Positions 6,012 through 13,405 of a DNA stretch of 13,456 bases are shown here, one piece after another (positions within the stretch are counted from its first letter, which is position 1; every line of letters begins with the position of its first letter). The stretch covers positions 1-13,456 of the forward strand of contig UQKO01000064.1 of NCBI GenBank assembly GCA_900541575.1. The letters are read 5' to 3'. The translations under genes were made by a program, and so were the position numbers. The DNA comes from an uncultured Prevotella sp. Lineage in GTDB: Bacteria > Bacteroidota > Bacteroidia > Bacteroidales > Bacteroidaceae. The notes below the pieces were generated by a model, which was not told the origin of the DNA, did no database searches, and saw only the letters and a list, made by a program, of their open reading frames with translations.

Positions 6012-7244
6012 ATGATTACGCTGAACGAGAATTTCTTGAAATTACAGAAGAATTATCTTTTTGCAGATATAGCCCAGAAAGTGGCCGCCTATAAAGAGGC
6101 ACATCCCGAGGCTCCCATCATTCGTTTAGGTATTGGCGATGTGACTCGTCCGCTTTGTCCGGCTGTGATAGAAGCGCTTCATAAAGCTGTGGATGAGATG
6201 GGTAGCACCGACACGTTCCGCGGATATGGCCCTGAGCATGGTTATGAATTTCTGCGTAAGGCCATCGTGGAGAATGATTTTGCTCCGCGTGGCATCCAAC
6301 TTGATGAAGATGAAATCTTTATTAACGATGGTGCAAAGAGCGATACAGGTAACTTTGGCGATATCCTTGGTACAGACAATAGCATCTGCGTGACCGACCC
6401 TATTTATCCTGTATATATAGACTCCAACGTGATGGGCGGACGTGCAGGAGAAGTTGAAAATGGGAGTTGGAGCAAGGTGACCTACTGTCCTTGTACTGCT
6501 GCCAATGACTTCACACCTCAGCTCCCCGATCATGCCACCGACATGATTTATCTCTGTTATCCCAACAATCCTACGGGAACTACATTAAGTAGAGCAGAAC
6601 TCGAGAAGTGGGTGGAATATGCATTGAAAAACAAGAGTCTTTTGCTCTACGATGCAGCCTATGAAGCTTACATCACGCGTGAAGGCATTCCTCATTCCAT
6701 TTACGAGATAGAGGGAGCTAAGCGATGCGCAGTAGAGTTTCACTCTTATTCCAAAACAGCCGGCTTCACGGGCTTGCGTTGTGGCTACACTGTGGTTCCT
6801 AAAGAACTCAAGGTGCGCAGCAAAAGTGGCGAAGAAGTGCAACTCAATCAGCTATGGAATCGCCGTCAATGTACTAAGTTTAATGGTACGGCTTACATTG
6901 TGCAACGTGCTGCCGAAGCCATTTATTCAGAGGAAGGCAAAAAGCAAGTGCGCGAAACCATTGACTATTACATGACCAATGCACGTATTATGCGTGAGGC
7001 CTTGACAGAAGTAGGCTTGAAGGTGTATGGTGGCGTAGATGCTCCTTATATCTGGCTTCAGACGCCCGATGGCGTGGGCAGTTGGGAATTTTTCGAACAA
7101 CTTCTCACTCAAATCAACGTTGTCAGCACTCCGGGCGTGGGCTTCGGTCCTGCGGGCGAAGGATACATTCGCCTTACTGCTTTTGGCAAACGCGAGGATT
7201 GCGAGGAAGCTATGCGTCGACTCAAGAAGTGGATGAAGAAGTAG
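6012..7244 (+). CDS. dapL: LL-diaminopimelate aminotransferase
   Basis: This PLP-dependent class I/II aminotransferase (EC 2.6.1.83) converts tetrahydrodipicolinate plus glutamate directly to LL-diaminopimelate, bypassing the succinylase and acetylase routes. Its 410 residues match the family's usual length. Visible features: NYLFADI near the start (14-20), IGDVTRPL (41-48), GYGPEHGYEFLR (71-82), PNNPTGT (184-190), YDAAYEAY (213-220), the PLP-lysine motif SYSKTAGFTG with Lys248 (245-254), and the C-terminal carboxylate-binding arginine in GYIRLTAFG (384-392). Plant and chlamydial DapL share these features. ATG 6012 is the natural start. Only 4 nt upstream lies CTTTTG, resembling the end of a -7 box but lacking its TA, so a separate promoter is uncertain. 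DapF just upstream uses its product. Confidence 0.96.
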   Translation: MITLNENFLKLQKNYLFADIAQKVAAYKEAHPEAPIIRLGIGDVTRPLCPAVIEALHKAVDEMGSTDTFRGYGPEHGYEFLRKAIVENDFAPRGIQLDEDEIFINDGAKSDTGNFGDILGTDNSICVTDPIYPVYIDSNVMGGRAGEVENGSWSKVTYCPCTAANDFTPQLPDHATDMIYLCYPNNPTGTTLSRAELEKWVEYALKNKSLLLYDAAYEAYITREGIPHSIYEIEGAKRCAVEFHSYSKTAGFTGLRCGYTVVPKELKVRSKSGEEVQLNQLWNRRQCTKFNGTAYIVQRAAEAIYSEEGKKQVRETIDYYMTNARIMREALTEVGLKVYGGVDAPYIWLQTPDGVGSWEFFEQLLTQINVVSTPGVGFGPAGEGYIRLTAFGKREDCEEAMRRLKKWMKK

Positions 7245-7250
7245 AATGAG

Positions 7251-7339
7251 AAGTTTATGAGTTTGATGAGTTTATAAGTCAAGAGATTACATCTAGCAAA
7301 AGAAACTTTATAACCTCGTAACCCTAAAACTCCAAACTT
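7251..7339. repeat. dispersed AT-rich intergenic repeat, inverted pair
   Basis: The right half (7305-7339) matches 432-466 at 30 of 35 positions. The left half (7251-7279) resembles the reverse complement of the same sequence, so the two halves form an imperfect hairpin just after dapL. It may act as terminator-like structure between dapL and glnN. There is no T-run of the usual kind. Confidence 0.5.
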
Positions 7340-7386
7340 CTTCTATAAATTTCAATAAAGTAGTAACACAAAACTAACTATAACAA

Positions 7387-7442
7387 ATAGGGTTCGGGCT
7401 CGAAACTAAGCTCCGTAGCGCGGCGAGGGCATGCATCCCTAT
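7387..7442 (+). ncRNA. GC-rich structured leader upstream of glnN (candidate cis-regulatory RNA)
   Basis: In an otherwise AT-rich 232-bp gap, this segment is GC-rich and can fold. ATAGGG (7387-7392) pairs with CCCTAT (7437-7442), enclosing CTCG (7399-7402) with CGAG (7424-7427) and small inner hairpins (GCT 7410-7412 with AGC 7417-7419, or CCG 7413-7415 with CGG 7421-7423). The 3' arm can instead pair locally, AGGG (7426-7429) with CCCT (7437-7440), around the palindrome GCATGC. This gives mutually exclusive folds, as expected of a switch. It ends 34 nt before the glnN start. I do not recognise a known riboswitch class, and ligand binding is speculation. Confidence 0.4.
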
Positions 7443-7476
7443 ATATATATTCCTTATCAATTAACCCCTTACTAAA

Positions 7477-9669
7477 ATGAGCACCCTTCGTTTTAAAGTT
7501 GTGGAAGAAGCGTTTAAGAAGCGTCCACTCGAGGTAAAAGCTCCTCAGGAGCGTCCGTCTGAATATTTTGGCAAGTATGTGTTCAATCAGGAGAAGATGT
7601 TCAAATATCTTCCGTTGAAGACTTACCAGCAGCTCCGCGAGGTAATCGAAAAAGGCACACCGCTGCCTCTGTCTGTAGCCAACGACGTGGCTAAGGGCAT
7701 GAAGCAATGGGCCATGGAAATGGGTGTGACCCATTGTACTCACTGGTTTCAGCCCCTTACAGAAGGTACTGCCGAGAAGCACGATGCTTTTGTAGAGCAC
7801 GACTTCAAGGGCGGCATGGTAGAGGACTTCTCAGGTAAGGAATTGGTACAGCAAGAGCCCGATGCCTCTTCATTCCCCAATGGTGGTATTCGTTCTACAT
7901 TCGAAGCTCGTGGCTACTCTGCTTGGGATCCTGCATCTCCTGTGTTTATCGTGGGCGACACGTTGATGATTCCTACCATCTTCGTAAGCTACACGGGCGA
8001 AGCACTCGACTATAAAGCTCCGCTGAAGAAGGCCCTCGCAGCTGTGGATAAAGCTGCTACTGCGGTATGCCACTATTTCGATCCTAGTGTGACCCGCGTT
8101 ACTGCTAATCTTGGCTGGGAGCAAGAATACTTCCTCGTGGACGAAGGTCTTTATGCCGCACGTCCCGACCTATTGCTCACTGGACGTACGCTGATGGGAC
8201 ATGATTCGGCAAAGAATCAGCAGATGGACGACCACTACTTCGGTGCCATCCCCGAACGTGTACAGGAGTTCATGCGCGACCTCGAAATTCAGGCTCTCGA
8301 ATTGGGCATTCCTTGCAAAACTCGTCACAATGAGGTTGCTCCCAACCAGTTTGAATTGGCTCCAATCTTCGAAGAGTGCAATTTGGCTGTCGACCACAAT
8401 ATGCTTATCATGTCGCTCATGCGCAAGATTGCTCGTAAGCATGGCTTCCGTTGCTTGCTCCATGAAAAGCCTTTCGCTGGTATCAATGGTTCGGGTAAGC
8501 ACGAAAACTGGAGCCTTACCACCGATACAGGAACTTTGCTCCATGGTCCTGGCAAGACTCCTGAAGAGAACCTTCGCTTCCTCGTGTTTATCGTTGAGAC
8601 ATTGATGGGTGTGTACAAGCACAATGGCTTGCTCAAGGCTTCTATCATGAGCGCCACGAATGCTCACCGTTTGGGTGCCAACGAAGCTCCTCCTGCAATT
8701 ATCTCAAGTTTCCTTGGTAAGCAACTCAGCGAATTTCTTGAGAAAGTGGAGAATTCTACAAACGATGAACTCTTCACCCTTGAAGGTAAGCATGGTGTAC
8801 AGCTCGATATTCCGCAGATTCCCGAGTTGATGATTGATAATACAGATCGTAATCGTACTAGTCCATTCGCCTTTACAGGCAATCGCTTTGAGTTCCGTGC
8901 TGTAGGTTCTGTTGCCAACTGTGCTAGTGCCATGATTGTGCTCAACACAGCCGTGGCCGAAGCTTTGGTTAATTTCAAGACTCGCGTGGATGCACTCATC
9001 GAAAAGGGTGAAGGTAAGATTACTGCTATCCTTGAGGTGCTCCGTCAGGATATCAAGACTTGTAAGCCCATCCACTTTGATGGTAATGGCTATAGCGATG
9101 AATGGAAGGAAGAGGCTAAACGCCGCGGATTGGACTGCGAAACGTCTTGCCCCGTTATCTTCGATCGTTATCTCGATGAAGATAGCATTAAGATGTTCAC
9201 CGACATGCACGTGATGACGAAGCCCGAACTCGAAGCTCGCAATGAGATTAAATGGGAAACGTATCAGAAGAAGATTCAGATTGAAGCTCGTGTGCTCGGC
9301 GATCTCTGTATGAACCATATCATTCCAGTGGCCACAAAGTATCAGAGCGAATTGGTGGACAATGTGCATAAGATTCAGGAAGCTTTCTCTGATTCTGCTA
9401 CAGTAAAACGTCTTACAGCTTACAATATCGATCTTATCGAGAAAATCAATAAGCACGTGAGCTTCGTAGCTGAAAATGTAGAGGCTATGGTAGAAAAGCG
9501 TAAGGTGGTCAATAAGATTGAGGATATTCGCACCTTGGCTGTTGCCTACCATGATGAGATAGCTCCTTACTTTGATTCTATCCGCTACCACATCGACAAA
9601 CTCGAACTTATTGTGGAGGATGAGATGTGGACGCTTCCTAAGTATCGCGAACTCCTCTTCATCAGATAA
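7477..9669 (+). CDS. glnN: glutamine synthetase type III
   Basis: This cytoplasmic enzyme makes glutamine from glutamate, ammonium and ATP (EC 6.3.1.2). The 730-residue length identifies the GSIII class first described in Bacteroides fragilis (about 729 residues), far longer than GSI (about 470) or GSII (about 370). Conserved features: MGVTHCTHWFQPLTEGTAEK (82-101), catalytic-domain WEQEYF (214-219), metal and glutamate-binding segments around NEVAPNQFELAP (285-296), INGSGKHENWS (336-346), RLGANEAPPA (398-407), and DRNRTSPFAFTGNRFEFR near 453-470. The C-terminal third is the long helical extension typical of GSIII. ATG 7477 has no Shine-Dalgarno sequence, as is usual in this phylum. A folded leader lies just upstream, the likely control point. 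Transcription ends at the strong hairpin shared with cydB. I saw no adenylylation-type tyrosine context comparable to GSI. Confidence 0.97.
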   Translation: MSTLRFKVVEEAFKKRPLEVKAPQERPSEYFGKYVFNQEKMFKYLPLKTYQQLREVIEKGTPLPLSVANDVAKGMKQWAMEMGVTHCTHWFQPLTEGTAEKHDAFVEHDFKGGMVEDFSGKELVQQEPDASSFPNGGIRSTFEARGYSAWDPASPVFIVGDTLMIPTIFVSYTGEALDYKAPLKKALAAVDKAATAVCHYFDPSVTRVTANLGWEQEYFLVDEGLYAARPDLLLTGRTLMGHDSAKNQQMDDHYFGAIPERVQEFMRDLEIQALELGIPCKTRHNEVAPNQFELAPIFEECNLAVDHNMLIMSLMRKIARKHGFRCLLHEKPFAGINGSGKHENWSLTTDTGTLLHGPGKTPEENLRFLVFIVETLMGVYKHNGLLKASIMSATNAHRLGANEAPPAIISSFLGKQLSEFLEKVENSTNDELFTLEGKHGVQLDIPQIPELMIDNTDRNRTSPFAFTGNRFEFRAVGSVANCASAMIVLNTAVAEALVNFKTRVDALIEKGEGKITAILEVLRQDIKTCKPIHFDGNGYSDEWKEEAKRRGLDCETSCPVIFDRYLDEDSIKMFTDMHVMTKPELEARNEIKWETYQKKIQIEARVLGDLCMNHIIPVATKYQSELVDNVHKIQEAFSDSATVKRLTAYNIDLIEKINKHVSFVAENVEAMVEKRKVVNKIEDIRTLAVAYHDEIAPYFDSIRYHIDKLELIVEDEMWTLPKYRELLFIR

Positions 9670-9761
9670 GAGAAAGAGAGTTGAATAAGTTTAAAAGGAT
9701 GCACTGCTCATTTATAAGGTGTATTCTTAGCTATTAAACTCTTAAAATTCTCGCAACCATT

Positions 9762-9831
9762 TTTCGTAACTGTGCAAAATCCCCCGCTTCATTATTAAAT
9801 GTGAAGCGGGGGATTTTGCATAGTTACGGAA
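9762..9831. terminator. strong bidirectional terminator between glnN and cydB
   Basis: A 27-bp stem pairs 9765-9791 with 9802-9828, with a single G·U-compatible mismatch and a 10-nt loop. It extends a few more pairs to 9762/9831. The GC-rich core CCCCCGCTTCA is flanked by AAAA on one side and TTTT on the other, so either strand's transcript has a stem followed by U residues. It serves the convergent glnN (+) and cydB (-). Confidence 0.93.
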
Positions 9832-9842
9832 CAAGAAACATC

Positions 9843-10964
9843 CTATTCTTTCTTTTCCAAAGCTCGCCATACGTAAGCAATGTAAGCCAGAACGAAGGGA
9901 ATGATCAAACTCACAATAGCCATCGTCCGCAGCGTAAATTCGCTCGAACTGCTGTTGGCAAGGCAAAGTGATGACTGAGGAGAAGTGAGTGAAGGGTAGT
10001 AGGCCGTATCGTTGAGTCCGGCAATGAGCAGAAGCGCCCATACGGCTAAAATCGTGCCGATTGATACGGGCCAAATGCTGTTCTTACTCTTTGCAAAGAA
10101 GCATGCTTGGCTTATGCCCCATAGCACACCGACTACGCCTAGTAAGAACATGCCGCTCACTAGTGGAAGTTTCAAGAAGTTGTGTAGATATTTATGATTT
10201 TCAATCACGAATGTCTGTGTGACTTCTTGATAGGTTAATCCATCAATTGTGAGCAAATAGCCGATGAAAGCTACGAATAAAATCAAGAAAGGTAAGGCTT
10301 CGATAATCACTTGGTGGCGCAAGCGGAGAAGCAAGGCTTCATCCTCTGTACGATTAATCAGATAGAGTGATCCCAGCACACGGGCAAGGAAGAATACCGC
10401 CAATCCTAGCACCCAGTTCCATGGTTGAGCCAAGGCTTCCAATCCATGCCAAGCGCTGTCCCATTGGCTGATGACGGGCGATGCTAGTGCTGCATTGGCA
10501 TTTCCCATTGCTGCATGACTCACGGAGAATGCAGAACCTGTGAAGAACGTGCCCACTGCAGCACCTAGTACGAAGGGACCAACGAAACCATTGAACACAA
10601 GAAAGGCTTGATAGGTGCGAGTACCTAACAAATTGTGGGGCTTGTCTTGATATTCATAGGCCACAGCTTGCAATACGAAACTCACAAGGATGAGCATCCA
10701 TATCCAATAAGCTCCGCCAAAACTAGTGCTATAGAACAGAGGGAAAGAAGCAAAGAATGCTCCGCCAAAGGTGACGAGCGTAGTAAACGTAAGTTCCCAT
10801 TTCCGTCCCGTGGTGCGGACAATGAGTTGGCGCTCTTCGGCATTATGCCCAATGCGGAAAAGCAAAGAGTTGGCTCCTTGCACAAACATGAGAAACACCA
10901 AGAGGGCACCTAGCAGGGAGACAAGTACCCACCAATATTGTTGAAGAAATGCATAGGTTATCAT
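9843..10964 (-). CDS. cydB: cytochrome bd ubiquinol/menaquinol oxidase subunit II
   Basis: This integral inner-membrane subunit of cytochrome bd oxidase supports the haem-bearing CydA. The complex oxidises quinol and reduces oxygen to water with high affinity, and generates proton motive force by charge separation. The 373-residue protein begins with a hydrophobic helix (WWVLVSLLGALLVFLMFVQG, 11-30). The Bacteroidetes-type TGRKWELTFTTLVTFGGAFF segment (52-71) follows, and then repeated hydrophobic stretches consistent with eight or nine membrane helices. The C-terminus has the family's STL-like segment (EFTLRTMAIVSLIIPFVLAY). It starts 20 nt after the cydA stop, so the two are co-translated from one mRNA. 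ATG 10964 is the first plausible start in that gap. The gene ends just before the shared bidirectional terminator. Confidence 0.95.
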   Translation of the reverse strand: MITYAFLQQYWWVLVSLLGALLVFLMFVQGANSLLFRIGHNAEERQLIVRTTGRKWELTFTTLVTFGGAFFASFPLFYSTSFGGAYWIWMLILVSFVLQAVAYEYQDKPHNLLGTRTYQAFLVFNGFVGPFVLGAAVGTFFTGSAFSVSHAAMGNANAALASPVISQWDSAWHGLEALAQPWNWVLGLAVFFLARVLGSLYLINRTEDEALLLRLRHQVIIEALPFLILFVAFIGYLLTIDGLTYQEVTQTFVIENHKYLHNFLKLPLVSGMFLLGVVGVLWGISQACFFAKSKNSIWPVSIGTILAVWALLLIAGLNDTAYYPSLTSPQSSLCLANSSSSEFTLRTMAIVSLIIPFVLAYIAYVWRALEKKE

Positions 10965-10984
10965 GATAGTGAAGAAATGTAAGG

Positions 10985-12481
10985 TTAGTTGTCGTTATGA
11001 GAAGCGATGGCCTTGCACAGAATGCGCACCTCAGCAATGAGTAATAGGGTGAACAGGGCAAGGAACAAGAAGAAAGTGATCATTACCTGCGATGGGCTAA
11101 GCTGTGATACAGCCACTCCTACAGGCAGCAGATCTTGAATGGCCCATGGCTGGCGGCCAACTTCTGCAACAATCCATCCTGCCTGACCAGCTATATAGAC
11201 CATCGGAATGGAAACAATGCCCGCCCATAACAACCAACGCGGATAGCGGAATGAAGAATTGCGCGAGGTCCATACCATTGCCACCATGAGCAGCAATAAG
11301 AACGAACCAAAGCCCACCATAAGGCGAAACGACCAATAAACGATGTCCACAGGAGGCACTAATTCTGTCTTGTCCTTCAAGTAGCCATAGCCCATGTAAG
11401 CTTGGTATTGTTGCAACGTATCGAGTGCCTGTTGGGCCGCTTGGGATTGTTTGTCATGCGTCTCGCGATATTGGCCAAAGGCCTGAATAGCCTTTTGTCC
11501 ACGCGCCATCTTCTCTTCGGCCGAAGGCATACGTGTGCCGTCGGGCAAGGTATATCCGTTGAGTAAATCTTGGATTCCTGGCACGTAGCCTTGGGGATCG
11601 TGAGTGGCAAGGAAGGAAAGCACGTTGGGCACTTCTATGCCCGGCACAATGCTAAAAGCTGCACCTTTTCCGCCTTGTTGCAGACCTTCTGCGGCAGCAA
11701 GTTTCATCGGTTGTTCGCGAGCCATTGTAATGCCGCTTTGGTCGCCAGTGCCCATCACCACAAGGGTGGCAATGATTCCCGTTAATGCTGCCACTTTAAT
11801 GGACTTGCGAGCCAAGAGCTCATTGCGCTTGTGTAATAAAAACCAACAACTCACACCAATCACGAACACAGCCCCCGTCATCCATCCGCTCGAAACGGTG
11901 TGGAAGAACTTCACCACTGCGGTGGGCGAAAAAGCAACGGCTAGAAAATCAGTCATCTCGTTGCGCACGGTGTCGGGATTGAATGTCATACCGACGGGAT
12001 GTTGCATCCACGAATTAGCTACAAGAATCCACCATGCCGAGAGTGTAGCTCCTAACCCCGTGAGCCAAGTGGAAGTTAAGTGGAATCCTCGGCTCACCTT
12101 GTTCCATCCAAAGAACATTACGGCTATAAACGTAGCTTCCATAAAGAAAGCCACAATGCCTTCGATGGCCAACGGCGCACCAAAGATATCGCCCACATAC
12201 CAAGAGTAGTTACTCCAATTCGTGCCAAATTCAAACTCTAGAATCAATCCTGTGGCCACGCCAATGGCGAAGTTAATGCCGAAGAGTTTCATCCAGAATT
12301 GAGTGGCGCGTTTCCAAAACTCGTCCTTCTTCATATAGAAGAGCGTCTCCATAATCCCCACGATAAGTGCTAGTCCCAACGTGAGGGGTACAAACAGCCA
12401 ATGGTAGCAAGTCGTTAGTGCAAATTGTGCTCGCGACCAGTCTATCGTAGCGGCATCAAGTGCAGTGAGAAATGTAGTCAT
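10985..12481 (-). CDS. cydA: cytochrome bd ubiquinol/menaquinol oxidase subunit I
   Basis: This is the catalytic inner-membrane subunit of cytochrome bd, carrying haems b558, b595 and d. The product is 498 residues. By analogy with E. coli CydA, the high-spin haem ligand is His27 in TTCYHWLF, the conserved acidic residue is Glu107 in AIEGIVAFFMEATF, and the b558 ligands are His194 in KFFHTVSSGW and Met388 in FRLMVGFG. The periplasmic quinol-binding Q-loop starts around GDQSG (246-250), with Lys260 and Glu265 matching the catalytic Lys/Glu pair. It is followed by a Gln/Ala-rich linker (about 330-362). ATG 12481 was chosen over an extension to 12607 because the family begins with a short helix (TIDWSRAQFALTT) and the extension overlaps the upstream gene. 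It is the middle gene of the DUF4492-cydA-cydB operon, 92 nt after the DUF4492 stop. Confidence 0.97.
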   Translation of the reverse strand: MTTFLTALDAATIDWSRAQFALTTCYHWLFVPLTLGLALIVGIMETLFYMKKDEFWKRATQFWMKLFGINFAIGVATGLILEFEFGTNWSNYSWYVGDIFGAPLAIEGIVAFFMEATFIAVMFFGWNKVSRGFHLTSTWLTGLGATLSAWWILVANSWMQHPVGMTFNPDTVRNEMTDFLAVAFSPTAVVKFFHTVSSGWMTGAVFVIGVSCWFLLHKRNELLARKSIKVAALTGIIATLVVMGTGDQSGITMAREQPMKLAAAEGLQQGGKGAAFSIVPGIEVPNVLSFLATHDPQGYVPGIQDLLNGYTLPDGTRMPSAEEKMARGQKAIQAFGQYRETHDKQSQAAQQALDTLQQYQAYMGYGYLKDKTELVPPVDIVYWSFRLMVGFGSFLLLLMVAMVWTSRNSSFRYPRWLLWAGIVSIPMVYIAGQAGWIVAEVGRQPWAIQDLLPVGVAVSQLSPSQVMITFFLFLALFTLLLIAEVRILCKAIASHNDN

Positions 12482-12573
12482 AAGGGATATTGCATTTAAG
12501 ATTAGTGTTTCTCTGAGAATAAGGGGGAGGAGAGGAGTATTCCTATAATATAAAAATACTTTTACAAGTAAGC

Positions 12574-12792
12574 CTATCGACCATGTTCTAGCTGTTGCCC
12601 CACGCATTCTATCTTCTGTGTATCATTCATCCCGCTCATGGCAGGTTTGAAGAAAAACACGCGTAGCACCACGAACATCACAAACAGCTTGAGCAGAATA
12701 ATCACCCAAAGCGTTCTGCCCCAAGTCATCTGTCGAAATCCGTCGCAATAGAACCGCCACACATCGGCAATGTATGTCCTTATTCTTTCCAT
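12574..12792 (-). CDS. DUF4492 small membrane protein, cytochrome bd partner
   Basis: This 72-residue protein has a basic, aromatic N-terminus (VWRFYCDGFRQMTWGRTLW, about 11-29), one membrane helix (about 27-48) and a short polar tail. The DGF-x-x-M-x-x-G-x-x-LW pattern and a run ending FFFKP fit DUF4492, a family found upstream of cydA in Bacteroidetes. Its position as first gene of the cyd operon suggests a role in oxidase assembly or stability, comparable in idea to the small CydX/CydS subunits, but unrelated in sequence as far as I can see. That role is inference. The start codon lies only 4 nt after a perfect -7 box, so the operon's mRNA is probably leaderless. The 92-nt gap to cydA contains a pyrimidine-rich stretch on the coding strand (near 12520-12540) and no second promoter that I could find. 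Confidence 0.88.
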   Translation of the reverse strand: MERIRTYIADVWRFYCDGFRQMTWGRTLWVIILLKLFVMFVVLRVFFFKPAMSGMNDTQKIECVGQQLEHGR

Positions 12793-12796
12793 GCAG

Positions 12797-12828
12797 CAAA
12801 TATACGGTTGCTTTGTAATGATTACAAA
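12797..12828 (-). promoter_or_regulatory. promoter of the DUF4492-cydA-cydB operon
   Basis: On the minus strand, TTTG (12828-12825), a 20-bp spacer and TATATTTG (12804-12797) match the Bacteroidetes promoter consensus perfectly. Transcription would start within a few bases of ATG 12792. Confidence 0.8.
12812..12828. promoter_or_regulatory. 17-bp perfect palindrome, candidate operator of the cyd operon
   Basis: TTTGTAAT-G-ATTACAAA is an exact 8-1-8 inverted repeat. It covers the -33 box and part of the promoter spacer, so a bound protein would block RNA polymerase. The 7-1-7 core TTGTAAT-n-ATTACAA has the shape of Fur-superfamily boxes (PerR TTATAATnATTATAA, Zur TCGTAATnATTACGA). It does not match the FNR/CRP form TTGAT-N4-ATCAA. 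Which regulator binds, if any, is inference. Confidence 0.55.
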
Positions 12829-13068
12829 TAAAGAATCTATCTATTTTCGAGAAAGATGTTGCAGAACATAAAAGAGCGCTGCTTTATAGCTAGGAACTTT
12901 GAGCGTAGCTGGTTATAAAAAAGCCTATTCCGTAGTTTGCATTCTGATAAGACATTCTTCTCAGTCCTTATACCTTATAATAGGGAAAGATTAGCTCCTC
13001 ACGAGGGTAAACTCTACTTTGCAGAATAGCTAGAGCAGAGCCAGCTTTTGTAAAAACTTAGCATTTGC
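12829..13068. other. intergenic stretch without recognised features
   Basis: No credible open frame, terminator or promoter of the group's consensus was found on either strand. A short inverted repeat AGCTA/TAGCT occurs near 12888-12910, and is too weak to call. Confidence 0.5.
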
Positions 13069-13100
13069 TTTGTAATTTTAGTGATAAACCTTTATCTTTG
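13069..13100 (+). promoter_or_regulatory. orphan Bacteroidetes-type promoter
   Basis: TTTG (13069-13072), 20 bp and TATCTTTG (13093-13100) fit the consensus exactly, yet no recognisable gene follows. Downstream frames are only 30 aa (13128-13220) and 55 aa (13238-13405). It may drive a small RNA, a leader peptide, or a gene since disrupted by the transposable element. Confidence 0.6.
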
Positions 13101-13127
13101 TCGCTGAATCCACGCCGAGGGTTTTCA

Positions 13128-13220
13128 ATGAATGTCTGGGCTTGGGTTTCCAATGTCGAAAGGCGTTTATTTGCGCTTTGTTCTGAACGTGACCGAACTT
13201 CGCAACTTCATCCCCGTTAG
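13128..13220 (+). other. short open frame downstream of orphan promoter (30 aa)
   Basis: An ATG 27 nt after the -7 box opens a 30-residue frame (MNVWAWVSNVERR...). The DNA contains a direct repeat of 12 bases, GGGTTTTCAATG (13119-13130) and GGGTTTCCAATG (13144-13155), one mismatch. I do not recognise the peptide, and it may not be translated. Confidence 0.2.
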
Positions 13221-13237
13221 GAACATTGCAACGATAG

Positions 13238-13405
13238 ATGCCCATGGGTATGCATACTTATTATAGGTATGATAGCCCTTATTGTATTCGTGCCACTTGT
13301 GGCGCGGATACTTTGGGGTCAGCGGATATTTCCGGTTGGTATGATGGTAAAAAGCGCTTGCTCATATCATGCATATTGAGTAGCTTTGCATCATGGAATC
13401 AATAA
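13238..13405 (+). other. short open frame before the transposase (55 aa)
   Basis: This frame (MPMGMHTYYRYDS...) is directly preceded by a stop codon and overlaps the transposase start out of frame by 13 nt. Its first part contains adjacent palindromes CCCATGGG (13241-13248) and GTATGCATAC (13248-13257). I recognise no family. It may be part of the insertion sequence's non-coding end. Confidence 0.15.
13358..13388 (+). promoter_or_regulatory. promoter of the transposase gene
   Basis: TTG (13358-13360), 20 bp and a perfect -7 box TAGCTTTG (13381-13388) precede ATG 13393 by only 4 nt. This predicts a leaderless or nearly leaderless transcript. Confidence 0.6.

Noticed and set aside
8704..9591. 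295-aa open frame antisense to glnN
   Set aside because: It lies wholly inside the well-conserved glnN coding region, has no recognisable motifs and no promoter, and is explained by codon choice in glnN.
11604..12209. 201-aa open frame antisense to cydA
   Set aside because: The opposite strand encodes CydA with all haem ligands in place; this frame has no family resemblance.
12482..12607. N-terminal extension of CydA by 42 residues
   Set aside because: It overlaps the end of DUF4492, is not conserved in the family, and ATG 12481 gives the normal CydA N-terminus.
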